From DATJUF01 sp035502655 (GTDB lineage Bacteria; Desulfobacterota; Binatia; Binatales; Binataceae), in assembly GCA_035502655.1 (NCBI GenBank), contig DATJUF010000119.1:1-18917 (forward strand): DNA of 18,917 nucleotides, read 5' to 3'. A program made the translations under genes and the position numbers. Below are positions 1 to 6,736 of this stretch, piece after piece. The notes beneath the pieces were generated by a model that had not been told where the DNA came from, made no database searches, and saw only the letters and a program-made list of their open reading frames with translations. Each line of letters starts with the position of its first letter. Position 1 is the stretch's first letter.

Positions 1-699
1 GCGGTCGCGGCGCTCGGAATGCTAGGCGTGAATCTGACGCTGCCGCATAAGGAGCGCGCAGCGCGAATACTTCATAAGCTGAGCGACGAAGCGCGAATTT
101 TGCAATCGGTGAATTGCGTGGTGAATCGCGAAGGCATACTACATGGCGACAATACCGACGCACGCGGCCTCGAAGCAGACTTGCGCGAGAAGCGGGTGGA
201 CGCCGCCGGCAAGACAGTAGTGATCGTGGGGGCAGGCGGGGCGGCTGCTTCGGCAGTCCTTGCATGCCTAAGAATAGGGGCGCGGCGGATCGTCATCGCG
301 AATCGGACGCCAGCACGAGCTGTGGCACTTGCGCGCCGATTCACCAGAGTGCGTGGCGCCAGCACAATAGAGGGCAAGCCAATAAGCGCGCTCGAAGATG
401 GCGCTGTACCAAGCCAGGCGGCATTGATCATCAACGCAACGTCGGCCGGATTAAAGGGTGAGGAGTTTCCACTCGATTACGCGGCAACGGCTACCGATTG
501 CATCTTTTATGACCTGAGCTATGCCATGCAGCCGACTCCATTCCTCAGGCCCGCCCTAGCCCTTGAGCGGGGAGCCTATGACGGTGCCGGAATGCTCGCT
601 GGGCAGGGTGAATTGGCATTCGAGCTATTCAATCAGATTCCGCCGCCGGCCGGGGTGATGAGAGCGGCCTTGATCCACCATCTTGGCCGCGAAAAATAG
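1..699 (+). CDS. aroE: Shikimate dehydrogenase (NADP+), 5'-truncated by the window edge
   Basis: It reduces 3-dehydroshikimate to shikimate in the cytoplasm, a step of the shikimate (aromatic amino acid) pathway. The frame is open from base 1, so the start and roughly the first 55-60 residues lie outside the window. Visible landmarks in the 232-residue fragment are the substrate-binding GVNLTLPHK motif with its catalytic Lys (fragment residues 9-17), the GDNTDARG motif with the catalytic Asp, the Rossmann loop GAGGAAAS, the NADP-selective NRTPAR, NATSAGL, and the C-terminal GAGMLAGQGELAFELF. All key residues are present and the fragment looks functional. It converges with dnaJ across a 109-bp spacer with no convincing terminator; a 5-bp GAGGC/GCCTC stem there has no T-run. 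Identity is secure. Confidence 0.95.
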   Translation, partial: AVAALGMLGVNLTLPHKERAARILHKLSDEARILQSVNCVVNREGILHGDNTDARGLEADLREKRVDAAGKTVVIVGAGGAAASAVLACLRIGARRIVIANRTPARAVALARRFTRVRGASTIEGKPISALEDGAVPSQAALIINATSAGLKGEEFPLDYAATATDCIFYDLSYAMQPTPFLRPALALERGAYDGAGMLAGQGELAFELFNQIPPPAGVMRAALIHHLGREK

Positions 700-808
700 A
701 TTCAACTGACATTTGCGGAGGCTGGAACGTTTCGCCTCTAATACATTCAACGGGCAGCCGGAACGCGGACGGATGAATCAGCGACCGAAGGAATAAGGCC
801 GAAAGCGA

Positions 809-1942
809 TCAGCCGAACATTTCCTTGATCTTGTCGACGAAGCCTTTGGCCATCGGATGGTTCACGTCCTCCCCGGAAGCGCGGGCGAACTCCTCAAGCA
901 ATTCGCGCTGGCGCGCAGTGAGGCGGCGCGGGGTTTCGACTACAATACGGACGAGCTGGTCGCCGCGGCCATAGCCGTGGAGATCGACGAAGCCTTTACC
1001 CTTCAGGCGAAACACCTTGCCGGATTGTGTCGATGAGGGAATCTTTAGCTTGATTTTGCCCTCGAGTGTAGGCACTTCGATTTCGGCGCCAAGTGCGGCC
1101 TGCGGGAAGCTGACTGGCACTTCGATCACAACGTCGTTGTCCTGGCGAACGAAAAGAGGATGCTCTTTGACGTGTACGACGACATAGAGGTCACCGGCGG
1201 GACCACCGCCGAAGCCGGCTTCCCCTTCGGTGCGGAGTTTGAGGCGCGAGCCGTTGTCGACACCGGGCGGAATTTTGACCGAAAGCGAGACGGCTTTGCG
1301 GACGCGGCCTTGTCCTTGGCATTTGGGGCATGGGTCAGCGATGATCGTACCTTCGCCTCGGCATTGCCCGCAGGTGGTCGAGATTGAAAAGAATCCCTGC
1401 TGAGTCCGGACCTGGCCGACACCGCGGCAATTGGGGCAGGTACGTGCGCCTTCGGAACCACCACGAGCACGGGCGCCATTGCATGCGTCACAGGTCATCA
1501 GGCGCTGAAACTTGACGACCCGTTCGGCGCCATGAGCAGCTTCCTCGAACTCGATCTCGAGGTCATAGCGAAGATCATCACCGCGCCGGCTTGGTGAGCG
1601 CGAACGCCCTCTGCCGGTGCCGAAGAAATCACCGAAGATGTCCGAAAAAACATCTTCGAAGCCCTGGCTGAAATCAAAACCACCGAAGCCACCGGCGCCT
1701 TGCGGCCCTTGGAAGGCAGCGTGGCCGAAGCGATCATATTGCGCGCGCTTTTCGGGATCGGAAAGGACCTGATAAGCCTCGTTGATCTCCTTAAACCGTT
1801 CTTCGGCAAGCTTATCGCCAGGGTTACGGTCGGGATGGTATTGGATTGCGAGCCGGCGGTAGGCCTTTTTCAGATCCTCTTCGCCAGCACCACGAGCAAC
1901 TCCCAGAATCTCGTAATAATCGCGCTTTTTATCCGCAGGCAT
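809..1942 (-). CDS. dnaJ: Chaperone protein DnaJ (Hsp40, class I)
   Basis: This co-chaperone delivers unfolded clients to DnaK and stimulates its ATPase in the cytosol. At 377 aa it has the usual length. The J-domain spans about residues 7-72 with HPD at 36-38, followed by a Gly/Phe-rich linker (about 79-112). The zinc-binding region (about 151-212) has four CxxCxGxG-type repeats at Cys151/154, 169/172, 191/194 and 205/208. The first repeat reads CDACNGAR, so its last Gly is replaced by Arg, but all eight Cys ligands remain. The C-terminal substrate-binding domains follow. It is the last gene of the hrcA-grpE-dnaK-dnaJ order. The ATG at 1942 has no clear Shine-Dalgarno sequence 5-12 nt upstream. 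A 247-bp spacer with a strong hairpin separates it from dnaK, so its expression may be lower or independent. Confidence 0.97.
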   Translation of the reverse strand: MPADKKRDYYEILGVARGAGEEDLKKAYRRLAIQYHPDRNPGDKLAEERFKEINEAYQVLSDPEKRAQYDRFGHAAFQGPQGAGGFGGFDFSQGFEDVFSDIFGDFFGTGRGRSRSPSRRGDDLRYDLEIEFEEAAHGAERVVKFQRLMTCDACNGARARGGSEGARTCPNCRGVGQVRTQQGFFSISTTCGQCRGEGTIIADPCPKCQGQGRVRKAVSLSVKIPPGVDNGSRLKLRTEGEAGFGGGPAGDLYVVVHVKEHPLFVRQDNDVVIEVPVSFPQAALGAEIEVPTLEGKIKLKIPSSTQSGKVFRLKGKGFVDLHGYGRGDQLVRIVVETPRRLTARQRELLEEFARASGEDVNHPMAKGFVDKIKEMFG

Positions 1943-2091
1943 AGCGCTGCAATACTAATCCGTTTGTAAGAGTGAAGTAAGCGGCGAAAGGCTTGTGGCT
2001 ATATGATCCCGTGGAAAACCTTCGTGAACGGCCACCCTACCCATTGCAAGCTCCGCTCTTTCTTTTCCGGCTGTTCACTAGCTTTCAGATT

Positions 2092-2127
2092 CCAGCGGGG
2101 CTGTGAGCCGGCTCACAGCCCCACTGG
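2092..2127. terminator. Long perfect-stem hairpin in the dnaK-dnaJ spacer
   Basis: Bases 2097-2122 are a 26-nt perfect palindrome (half-site GGGGCTGTGAGCC). After one C/A mismatch the stem extends by four more pairs to 2092-2127. Read on the minus (dnaK-dnaJ) strand, no U-tract follows it. Read on the plus strand, it is followed by GTTTTG. As an intrinsic terminator it therefore fits better against antisense transcription. For the dnaK mRNA it may act as a 3'-end stabiliser, a processing point or a partial attenuator. The structure is seen directly; the function is inferred. Confidence 0.5.
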
Positions 2128-2189
2128 TTTTGTCCCTGTCGTTCCTCTATGACTTCAAGATGCAACGAACGCTCGATCGAGCGGGATAT

Positions 2190-4130
2190 TTATTTCACTT
2201 CCTTAAAATCCGCATCGACCACGTCTTCCTTGGCCTCGCCTGCTGACGCAGCCCCGCCGTTAGCGGAGCCGCCGTCATGATCGCTTCCTGCCGCGGCTTC
2301 GGGTCCTGGTCCAGCCTGAGACTGGCGGGTCTTGCTGTACATTGCCTCGGCCAGCTTATGCGACGCGTTGGATAGCGCGTCAGCCGCGCGATTCATCTCA
2401 TCGGTGTCTTTCGATTCGAGTTTCTCGCGTGCACTGGCGAGAGCGTCTTCGACCTGCTTGCGCGACGCCTCATCGAGTTGGGAGCCGTAGTCCTTGAGCG
2501 TCTTTTCGGTCGTATAGATCAAGTTGTCGAGCTTGTTTCGGGACTCAGCCAAAGCGCGCCGCTGCTTATCCTCGGACGCGTGCTTCTCGGCTTCTCCGAC
2601 CATCCGCTTGATCTCTTCCTCATTAAGGCCCGAGGAAGCGGTGATGCGAATCGACTGCTCTTTGTTGGTGCCCATATCTTTGGCATGGACGTTAACGATG
2701 CCGTTAGCGTCGATATCAAAGGTGACTTCGACCTGCGGCATCCCGCGCGGAGCCGGTGGAATACCAATCAGGTCGAACTGGCCCAACAGTTTATTGTCGG
2801 ACGCCATCTCGCGCTCACCCTGGAAGACCCGGATGGTGACCGCCGTCTGATTGTCCTGGGCTGTGGAGAAGACCTGGCTCTTGCGGGTCGGAATTGTCGT
2901 GTTCTTTTCGATCAGTTTGGTAAAGACGCCGCCCAAGGTCTCAATCCCGAGCGAAAGCGGGGTAACGTCGAGCAATAGGACGTCCTTGACTTCGCCTTTA
3001 AGCACGCCGCCCTGAATTGCCGCTCCAACCGCTACGACTTCATCGGGATTGACGCCTTTGTGGCCTTCACGTCCGAAGAGTTTCTTGACACGTTCCTGCA
3101 CAGCCGGCATGCGGGTCATGCCGCCAACCAGTACGACTTCGTTGATGTCGCTGGCGCGCAAACCGGCGTCCTTAAGAGCTGTAAGACACGGGCCGTCAAG
3201 CCGCTCGAGCAGATCTGAGCAGAGAGCTTCGAGTTTCGCGCGGGTCAGCTTCATATTCAGATGCTTGGGACCCGACTGGTCAGCCGTTACGAACGGCAGA
3301 TTGATGTCGGTCTCAAGCACGGTCGAGAGTTCGCATTTGGCCTTTTCGGCGGCTTCCTTAAGGCGCTGGAGAGCCATCCGATCCTTGCGCAGATCGATGC
3401 CCTGATCCTTGCGGAACTCGTCGGCCAGGTAGTCGATAATGCGCTGGTCGAAATCTTCGCCGCCGAGGAAAGTGTCCCCATTAGTGGCCTTAACCTCGAA
3501 GACACCCTCGCCAAGTTCGAGGATAGAGATATCAAACGTTCCACCGCCTAAATCGAAGACGGCAATCTTTTCATCCTTCTTTTTATCGAGGCCATAAGCG
3601 AGGGAGGCCGCAGTGGGCTCGTTGATAATCCGCAGGACATTGAGGCCGGCGATACGCCCGGCGTCTTTCGTGGCCTGACGCTGGCTATCGTTGAAATAAG
3701 CAGGAACGGTGATGACTGCCTCAGTGACCTTTTCGCCAAGATAGTCTTCAGCCGTCTGCTTCATCTTTTGCAGGATAAAGGCAGAAATCTCAGGGGGGCT
3801 ATACTTCTTGCCGCGAACATCAACCCAGGCTGCGCCGTCGTCATTTTTGACGACCTTGTAGGGCAGCACCTTGGTCGCCTTTTGCACTTCAGGGTCGTCA
3901 TAGCGGCGGCCCATCAGGCGCTTGATGGCAAAAACGGTATTGGAAGGATTGGTGATAGATTGCCGCTTGGCAATTTGGCCTACCAAGCGCTCACCACTTT
4001 CGGTAAAGGCCACTACCGACGGAGTCGTCCGGCTGCCTTCCGAGTTGGCGATGACGACCGGGTCGCCGCCTTCCATGATCGCGACGCAGCTATTGGTTGT
4101 GCCCAGATCGATTCCGATTACTTTGGCCAT
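2190..4130 (-). CDS. dnaK: Chaperone protein DnaK (Hsp70)
   Basis: ATP-driven cytosolic chaperone of the DnaK-DnaJ-GrpE cycle. It is 646 aa, a normal length. The nucleotide-binding domain shows the phosphate loop IGIDLGTTNS (residues 5-14), Lys70 in FAIKRLMGRR, VPAYFNDSQRQATKDAG (142-158), the DLGGGTFDIS loop (193-202) with the Thr that is autophosphorylated in E. coli, and LVGGMTRMP (334-342). The interdomain linker VLLLDVTPLSLG is at about 384-395. The beta-sandwich and helical lid follow, then a Gly/Ala-rich tail ending DADFKEVK, close to the bacterial EEVD-like terminus. The ATG at 4130 has AAGAGG 13 nt upstream, an unusually long spacing. It lies 56 bp downstream of grpE and is probably co-transcribed with it. 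Several long open frames on the opposite strand are coding shadows. Confidence 0.98.
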   Translation of the reverse strand: MAKVIGIDLGTTNSCVAIMEGGDPVVIANSEGSRTTPSVVAFTESGERLVGQIAKRQSITNPSNTVFAIKRLMGRRYDDPEVQKATKVLPYKVVKNDDGAAWVDVRGKKYSPPEISAFILQKMKQTAEDYLGEKVTEAVITVPAYFNDSQRQATKDAGRIAGLNVLRIINEPTAASLAYGLDKKKDEKIAVFDLGGGTFDISILELGEGVFEVKATNGDTFLGGEDFDQRIIDYLADEFRKDQGIDLRKDRMALQRLKEAAEKAKCELSTVLETDINLPFVTADQSGPKHLNMKLTRAKLEALCSDLLERLDGPCLTALKDAGLRASDINEVVLVGGMTRMPAVQERVKKLFGREGHKGVNPDEVVAVGAAIQGGVLKGEVKDVLLLDVTPLSLGIETLGGVFTKLIEKNTTIPTRKSQVFSTAQDNQTAVTIRVFQGEREMASDNKLLGQFDLIGIPPAPRGMPQVEVTFDIDANGIVNVHAKDMGTNKEQSIRITASSGLNEEEIKRMVGEAEKHASEDKQRRALAESRNKLDNLIYTTEKTLKDYGSQLDEASRKQVEDALASAREKLESKDTDEMNRAADALSNASHKLAEAMYSKTRQSQAGPGPEAAAGSDHDGGSANGGAASAGEAKEDVVDADFKEVK

Positions 4131-4136
4131 GTTGTT

Positions 4137-4185
4137 TTGAAAACCTCTTAATTGTTATCGATAATCACTTTCTGGGGATTTTCAA
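4137..4185 (-). promoter_or_regulatory. Possible hairpin over the dnaK ribosome-binding region
   Basis: On the transcribed strand, TTGAAAATC (4185 down to 4177), just after the grpE stop codon, can pair with GGTTTTCAA (4145 down to 4137), just before the dnaK start. This gives nine pairs including one G-U and would cover the GG of the candidate SD AAGAGG (4149-4144). The same left arm also belongs to the 13-bp repeat shared with the grpE leader, so the two pairings are mutually exclusive. TTATCGATAA, a 10-bp palindrome, sits in the loop (4155-4164). The pairing is seen on paper only; function is inference. Confidence 0.3.
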
Positions 4186-4187
4186 CT
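4175..4187. repeat. 13-bp inverted repeat, copy at the grpE stop codon
   Basis: GGGATTTTCAACT on the plus strand is the exact reverse complement of 4829-4841. It ends on the last base of the grpE stop codon (TGA, 4189-4187) and extends into the grpE-dnaK spacer. In the mRNA it reads AGUUGAAAAUCCC. Confidence 0.8.
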
Positions 4188-4828
4188 CAGCCGTTCGCGT
4201 CATTCGACTCGCCTCGGCTGGCGCCGTCGGTGTCGCCCTTGGAGACTGAAACACGCGCCGGCCGTAGCATTCGCTCGCCAATCAAATAGCCGCGGTGAAA
4301 CTCACTGACCACAGTGTTGGGAGGATGCTCCTCGCTCGATACATGATCAACGGCTTCATGTACCTGGGGATCGAACTGCTGGCCAACCGCGGCGATGGGG
4401 ATAACGCCGTGTGTTCGCAGAAGGTCATGAATAGAGCGAAGGACCATCTCGACGCCCTCAGTAATCGATTGACGATTGGCGCCGCCCCGGGCGGCTTCGA
4501 GTGCGCGTTCGAGGTTGTCGACTATCGGCAACAGATCACGCAAGAGATTTTCGCGCTGGACACGGACAGTTTCCTCGCTCTGCTGGCGCGCCCGCTTGCG
4601 CACGTTGTCCATCTCGGCCAGCGCGCGCAGGTATTTATCCTTCAGTTCGCTTATCTCCCGATCCTTAGCGGCCTGTTGGCCCCTTAATTGCTCAATCTCA
4701 GAACCTGCCTGCGATTCCGCCGCTGCGGCTGTTCCTCCAGGAACCGTTGCACCAGCCGTGGCGTCAGCGGAGGCGGGCGCTGCCGGGTCTTTGTTTTCAC
4801 TATTCACGTCTTTAGACTGCTTATGCAT
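4187..4828 (-). CDS. grpE: Nucleotide exchange factor GrpE
   Basis: It releases ADP from DnaK to reset the chaperone cycle, acts as a dimer, and serves as a thermosensor in E. coli. It is 213 aa. A low-complexity Ala/acidic N-terminus (residues 1-42) precedes a long coiled coil (about 43-95, including DKYLRALAEMDNVRKRA). The four-helix and beta-wing domain carries the GrpE signature FDPQVHEAV (152-160) and the closing MLRPARVSV. The ATG at 4828 has only a weak GGGA 11 nt upstream, and that GGGA lies inside the 13-bp repeat 4829-4841, whose partner is at the grpE stop. It lies 138 bp downstream of the small secreted-protein gene and 56 bp upstream of dnaK. Identity is secure. Confidence 0.97.
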   Translation of the reverse strand: MHKQSKDVNSENKDPAAPASADATAGATVPGGTAAAAESQAGSEIEQLRGQQAAKDREISELKDKYLRALAEMDNVRKRARQQSEETVRVQRENLLRDLLPIVDNLERALEAARGGANRQSITEGVEMVLRSIHDLLRTHGVIPIAAVGQQFDPQVHEAVDHVSSEEHPPNTVVSEFHRGYLIGERMLRPARVSVSKGDTDGASRGESNDANG

Positions 4829-4841
4829 AGTTGAAAATCCC
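4829..4841. repeat. 13-bp inverted repeat, copy at the grpE start codon
   Basis: AGTTGAAAATCCC on the plus strand directly abuts the grpE ATG (4828-4826). It is the exact reverse complement of 4175-4187. In the mRNA it reads GGGAUUUUCAACU-AUG, so it contains the only SD-like stretch of grpE. Confidence 0.8.
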
Positions 4842-4909
4842 GTTTCGAAAAGAAATTAAGCACGATTCAGCCGAACGCCAGCAATATGCGCCTTTCGGGA
4901 TAGCATTTT

Positions 4910-4949
4910 GGCTCTTCTGCGGATTTCAGGGCAAATCCCCAGAAGAGTC
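4910..4949 (-). terminator. Stable hairpin downstream of the small secreted-protein gene
   Basis: CTCTTCTG (4912-4919) pairs with CAGAAGAG (4940-4947), then after a C/C mismatch GGATTT (4921-4926) pairs with AAATCC (4933-4938) around a 6-nt loop. One G-T and one G-C pair extend the base. It starts 17 nt after the stop codon of the 117-aa gene. Neither strand has a T-run after it, so it is a weak candidate for an intrinsic terminator. It could instead be a processing or stability element separating hrcA plus the small gene from grpE-dnaK. Confidence 0.45.
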
Positions 4950-4966
4950 CGTCATCCAGCCGCGGG

Positions 4967-5320
4967 CTAATCTATATGCCTGCGGTGGCGGTGGGGCGGG
5001 GGCAAGTGCGAGCAAGAAAATGCAGTTCCTTCCGAGGTATAGTTGCAGACACCGGACGGAACTTTGTATTCGAGCAGAGTGTAAGACTGGTTTGGCGCGG
5101 CATATGAGCAGCTCAGGGTACACGTACCATTAGAGCAGCTATAAGAAGCCTGAGAGAACCGCAATTCGGCTATGCTGTGCCTCGCATCCGACCAGGGGAA
5201 CGGTGCGTCCGCGGCCCTGATTTTCACCGACGGCGGGCAATTCAGGTCAATCGCGCTGGCGCCGGAATTTAGGAACGCCACCGCGATGATAAACGTAAGG
5301 ATTGCGGCACAAAATTTCAT
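4967..5320 (-). CDS. Small exported cysteine-rich protein of unknown function
   Basis: I do not recognise the family. The 117-residue product starts with a clear Sec signal peptide: MK, a hydrophobic core through residue 17, then GASA with likely cleavage after Ala23. The predicted mature part (about 94 aa) has six cysteines (28, 62, 67, 71, 92, 103), an even number that would allow three disulfides in the periplasm. It has one Trp43, many Ser/Tyr, and a His/Arg/Pro-rich tail (residues 105-117). The start is well supported by GGGGGAGG ending 9 nt before the ATG, the strongest ribosome-binding site in this locus. It lies between hrcA (89 bp upstream) and grpE on the same strand, where canonical loci have no such gene. 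A role in envelope stress is possible but unproven. Confidence 0.75.
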   Translation of the reverse strand: MKFCAAILTFIIAVAFLNSGASAIDLNCPPSVKIRAADAPFPWSDARHSIAELRFSQASYSCSNGTCTLSCSYAAPNQSYTLLEYKVPSGVCNYTSEGTAFSCSHLPPPHRHRRHID

Positions 5321-5409
5321 GAAGTTGTTCCTCCCCCGCGCAGCATATAGCAGGATCGCAGGAGCGGGAACGAAATTCTCTTAGAGTGGGCTGCTGCGAA
5401 TCGGCGGGA

Positions 5410-6456
5410 CTAATGATCAAGGACTCGCGAGAGCGCGCGGGCCGTATAAGAAACGAGAGGGATAACGCGGCCGTAGTCCATGCGGACAGGACCGACGATC
5501 GCCAGGCTGCCGAGCGGCGTGAGGCCACTCGCGTAGGAGGCGGCGACTACGGCAAAGGCAGAGAGGCGGGCATCGAAGTTCTCCGAGCCGATTGAGACCA
5601 TTGGGCCGTGATGGGTCAGGCTGCGTTCAAGCAGGTTAAGCAGTGCGGTCTTGTCTTCCAGCGCTCGCAGAAGTTCGCGCAAACGTTCTGGATCGGCGAA
5701 TTCAGGCTGCTCGACGGCTTTGCTGCCACCATCAACGTAGAGCTCCGCGGTGGAGGAACTCCGGGTTACGGCATCGCCCAAGGTCAGTGCGGTACGAATG
5801 AAAGCGTCGTAAGCGGCGCGATCATCGTGCAGTCGTTCCTCGATCATGCCGCGGGCATTTTCAAGCGTGCAGCCATGCAGGAAATCGTTAAGGTAACCCG
5901 CCATACGGCCGAGCTCTTCCTGCGTATGATCGCGCGAGGTTTGGATAAGGCGGCTTTGCACGACGCCGGTCATGGGTACGAATACCGCCATCACCTCGAA
6001 CTCGCGCAGGCGGAGGAACTGCACGGTCTCGAGCACCACCGACTCGAGCCTGGGCGCCATCACCAGTGCGGCCTGCCCGGTCATCAGCGCAAGGAGACGC
6101 GAAGTATCGCGGACCATCTCATTGAAATCAGCTGGTGGCGCAGAGTAGTGCAGCTCGATTTGAGCGCGGTCGTAGAAATCGATCGGTGATTTTGGCGTAA
6201 CACGATCGACGTAATAGCGAAAGGCGCGATCAGTCGGAATACGCCCAGCAGAAGTATGGGGCTGGGTCAGGAAACCGGCCTCTTCAAGGTCGCTCATCAG
6301 ATTGCGAACCATTGCGGCACGCACGCCAAGACGATGGCGGGCGGCGAGTTGCTGCGAACCCACTGGCTCCGCGGTGGTGATAAATTCTTGCACCGCCGCC
6401 ATTAGTAAGGCTTGATGGCGGGCGGGGAGTTCACCATTTTGATTGATTGGCGTCAT
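5410..6456 (-). CDS. hrcA: Heat-inducible transcription repressor HrcA
   Basis: This repressor of class I heat-shock genes normally binds the CIRCE inverted repeat and is kept active by GroEL. It is 348 aa, the normal length. The N-terminal winged helix (about 10-90) includes EPVGSQQLAARH and the family hallmark QPHTSAGRIPTDRAFRYYVD (65-84). The C-terminal GAF-like and dimerisation part ends with SIGSENFD, then GSLAIVGPVRMDYGRVIPLV. The recognition-helix segment reads VRAAMVRN (45-52) where relatives have a form like SSATIRN, so the usual Thr is Met. It heads the locus. The ATG at 6456 lacks a nearby SD. A strong extended -10 element lies about 70 nt upstream. No CIRCE (TTAGCACTC-N9-GAGTGCTAA) is visible near it or before grpE or dnaK. 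Confidence 0.95.
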   Translation of the reverse strand: MTPINQNGELPARHQALLMAAVQEFITTAEPVGSQQLAARHRLGVRAAMVRNLMSDLEEAGFLTQPHTSAGRIPTDRAFRYYVDRVTPKSPIDFYDRAQIELHYSAPPADFNEMVRDTSRLLALMTGQAALVMAPRLESVVLETVQFLRLREFEVMAVFVPMTGVVQSRLIQTSRDHTQEELGRMAGYLNDFLHGCTLENARGMIEERLHDDRAAYDAFIRTALTLGDAVTRSSSTAELYVDGGSKAVEQPEFADPERLRELLRALEDKTALLNLLERSLTHHGPMVSIGSENFDARLSAFAVVAASYASGLTPLGSLAIVGPVRMDYGRVIPLVSYTARALSRVLDH

Positions 6457-6527
6457 CGCACTGGTCTGGCCGGTAGATTCTCCAATCTGCTCGCGGGGCG
6501 GCCATGGCTATTGGCGGGCATCCTTTG

Positions 6528-6536
6528 ATTATAACA
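6528..6536 (-). promoter_or_regulatory. Extended -10 promoter before hrcA
   Basis: On the minus strand the bases read TGTTATAAT, an exact TGnTATAAT extended -10 element. Transcription would start near 6520, giving a leader of about 64 nt to the hrcA ATG. No good -35 lies 16-18 bp upstream; a TTGAAT occurs 28 bp away, too far. Extended -10 promoters often lack a -35, so this is the best housekeeping promoter candidate for the heat-shock locus. The leader also holds a small AGATT-GGAG-AATCT inverted repeat. The rest of 6457-6736 shows no gene. Confidence 0.55.
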
Positions 6537-6736
6537 CTGTTTACGGCAGATCGCCGAGTCCATTCAAGCGGCGTTCCACCGAAACGGAAATCAGGCTTGT
6601 GCTTAGCGCAGAGGAGTGACCGAAGCTGAAAGCGTCACAGGATAGGGGCGATCCGGCGGGCCAGCGTCTGGCTTATCATCGCCGCCGAACGCCTTCGATC
6701 ATCCCAGAGAATTTCTACTCAGTCTGATTTAGCTGA

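Noticed and set aside
716..737. Weak GAGGC/GCCTC stem between aroE and dnaJ as a terminator
   Set aside because: Only five pairs with an 11-nt loop and no T-run.
2478..2978. 166-codon plus-strand frame antisense to dnaK
   Set aside because: Long antisense frames are common artefacts of the biased codon pattern of dnaK; no independent start signal or domain.
5608..6189. 193-codon plus-strand frame antisense to hrcA
   Set aside because: A shadow of hrcA coding sequence, with no family features.
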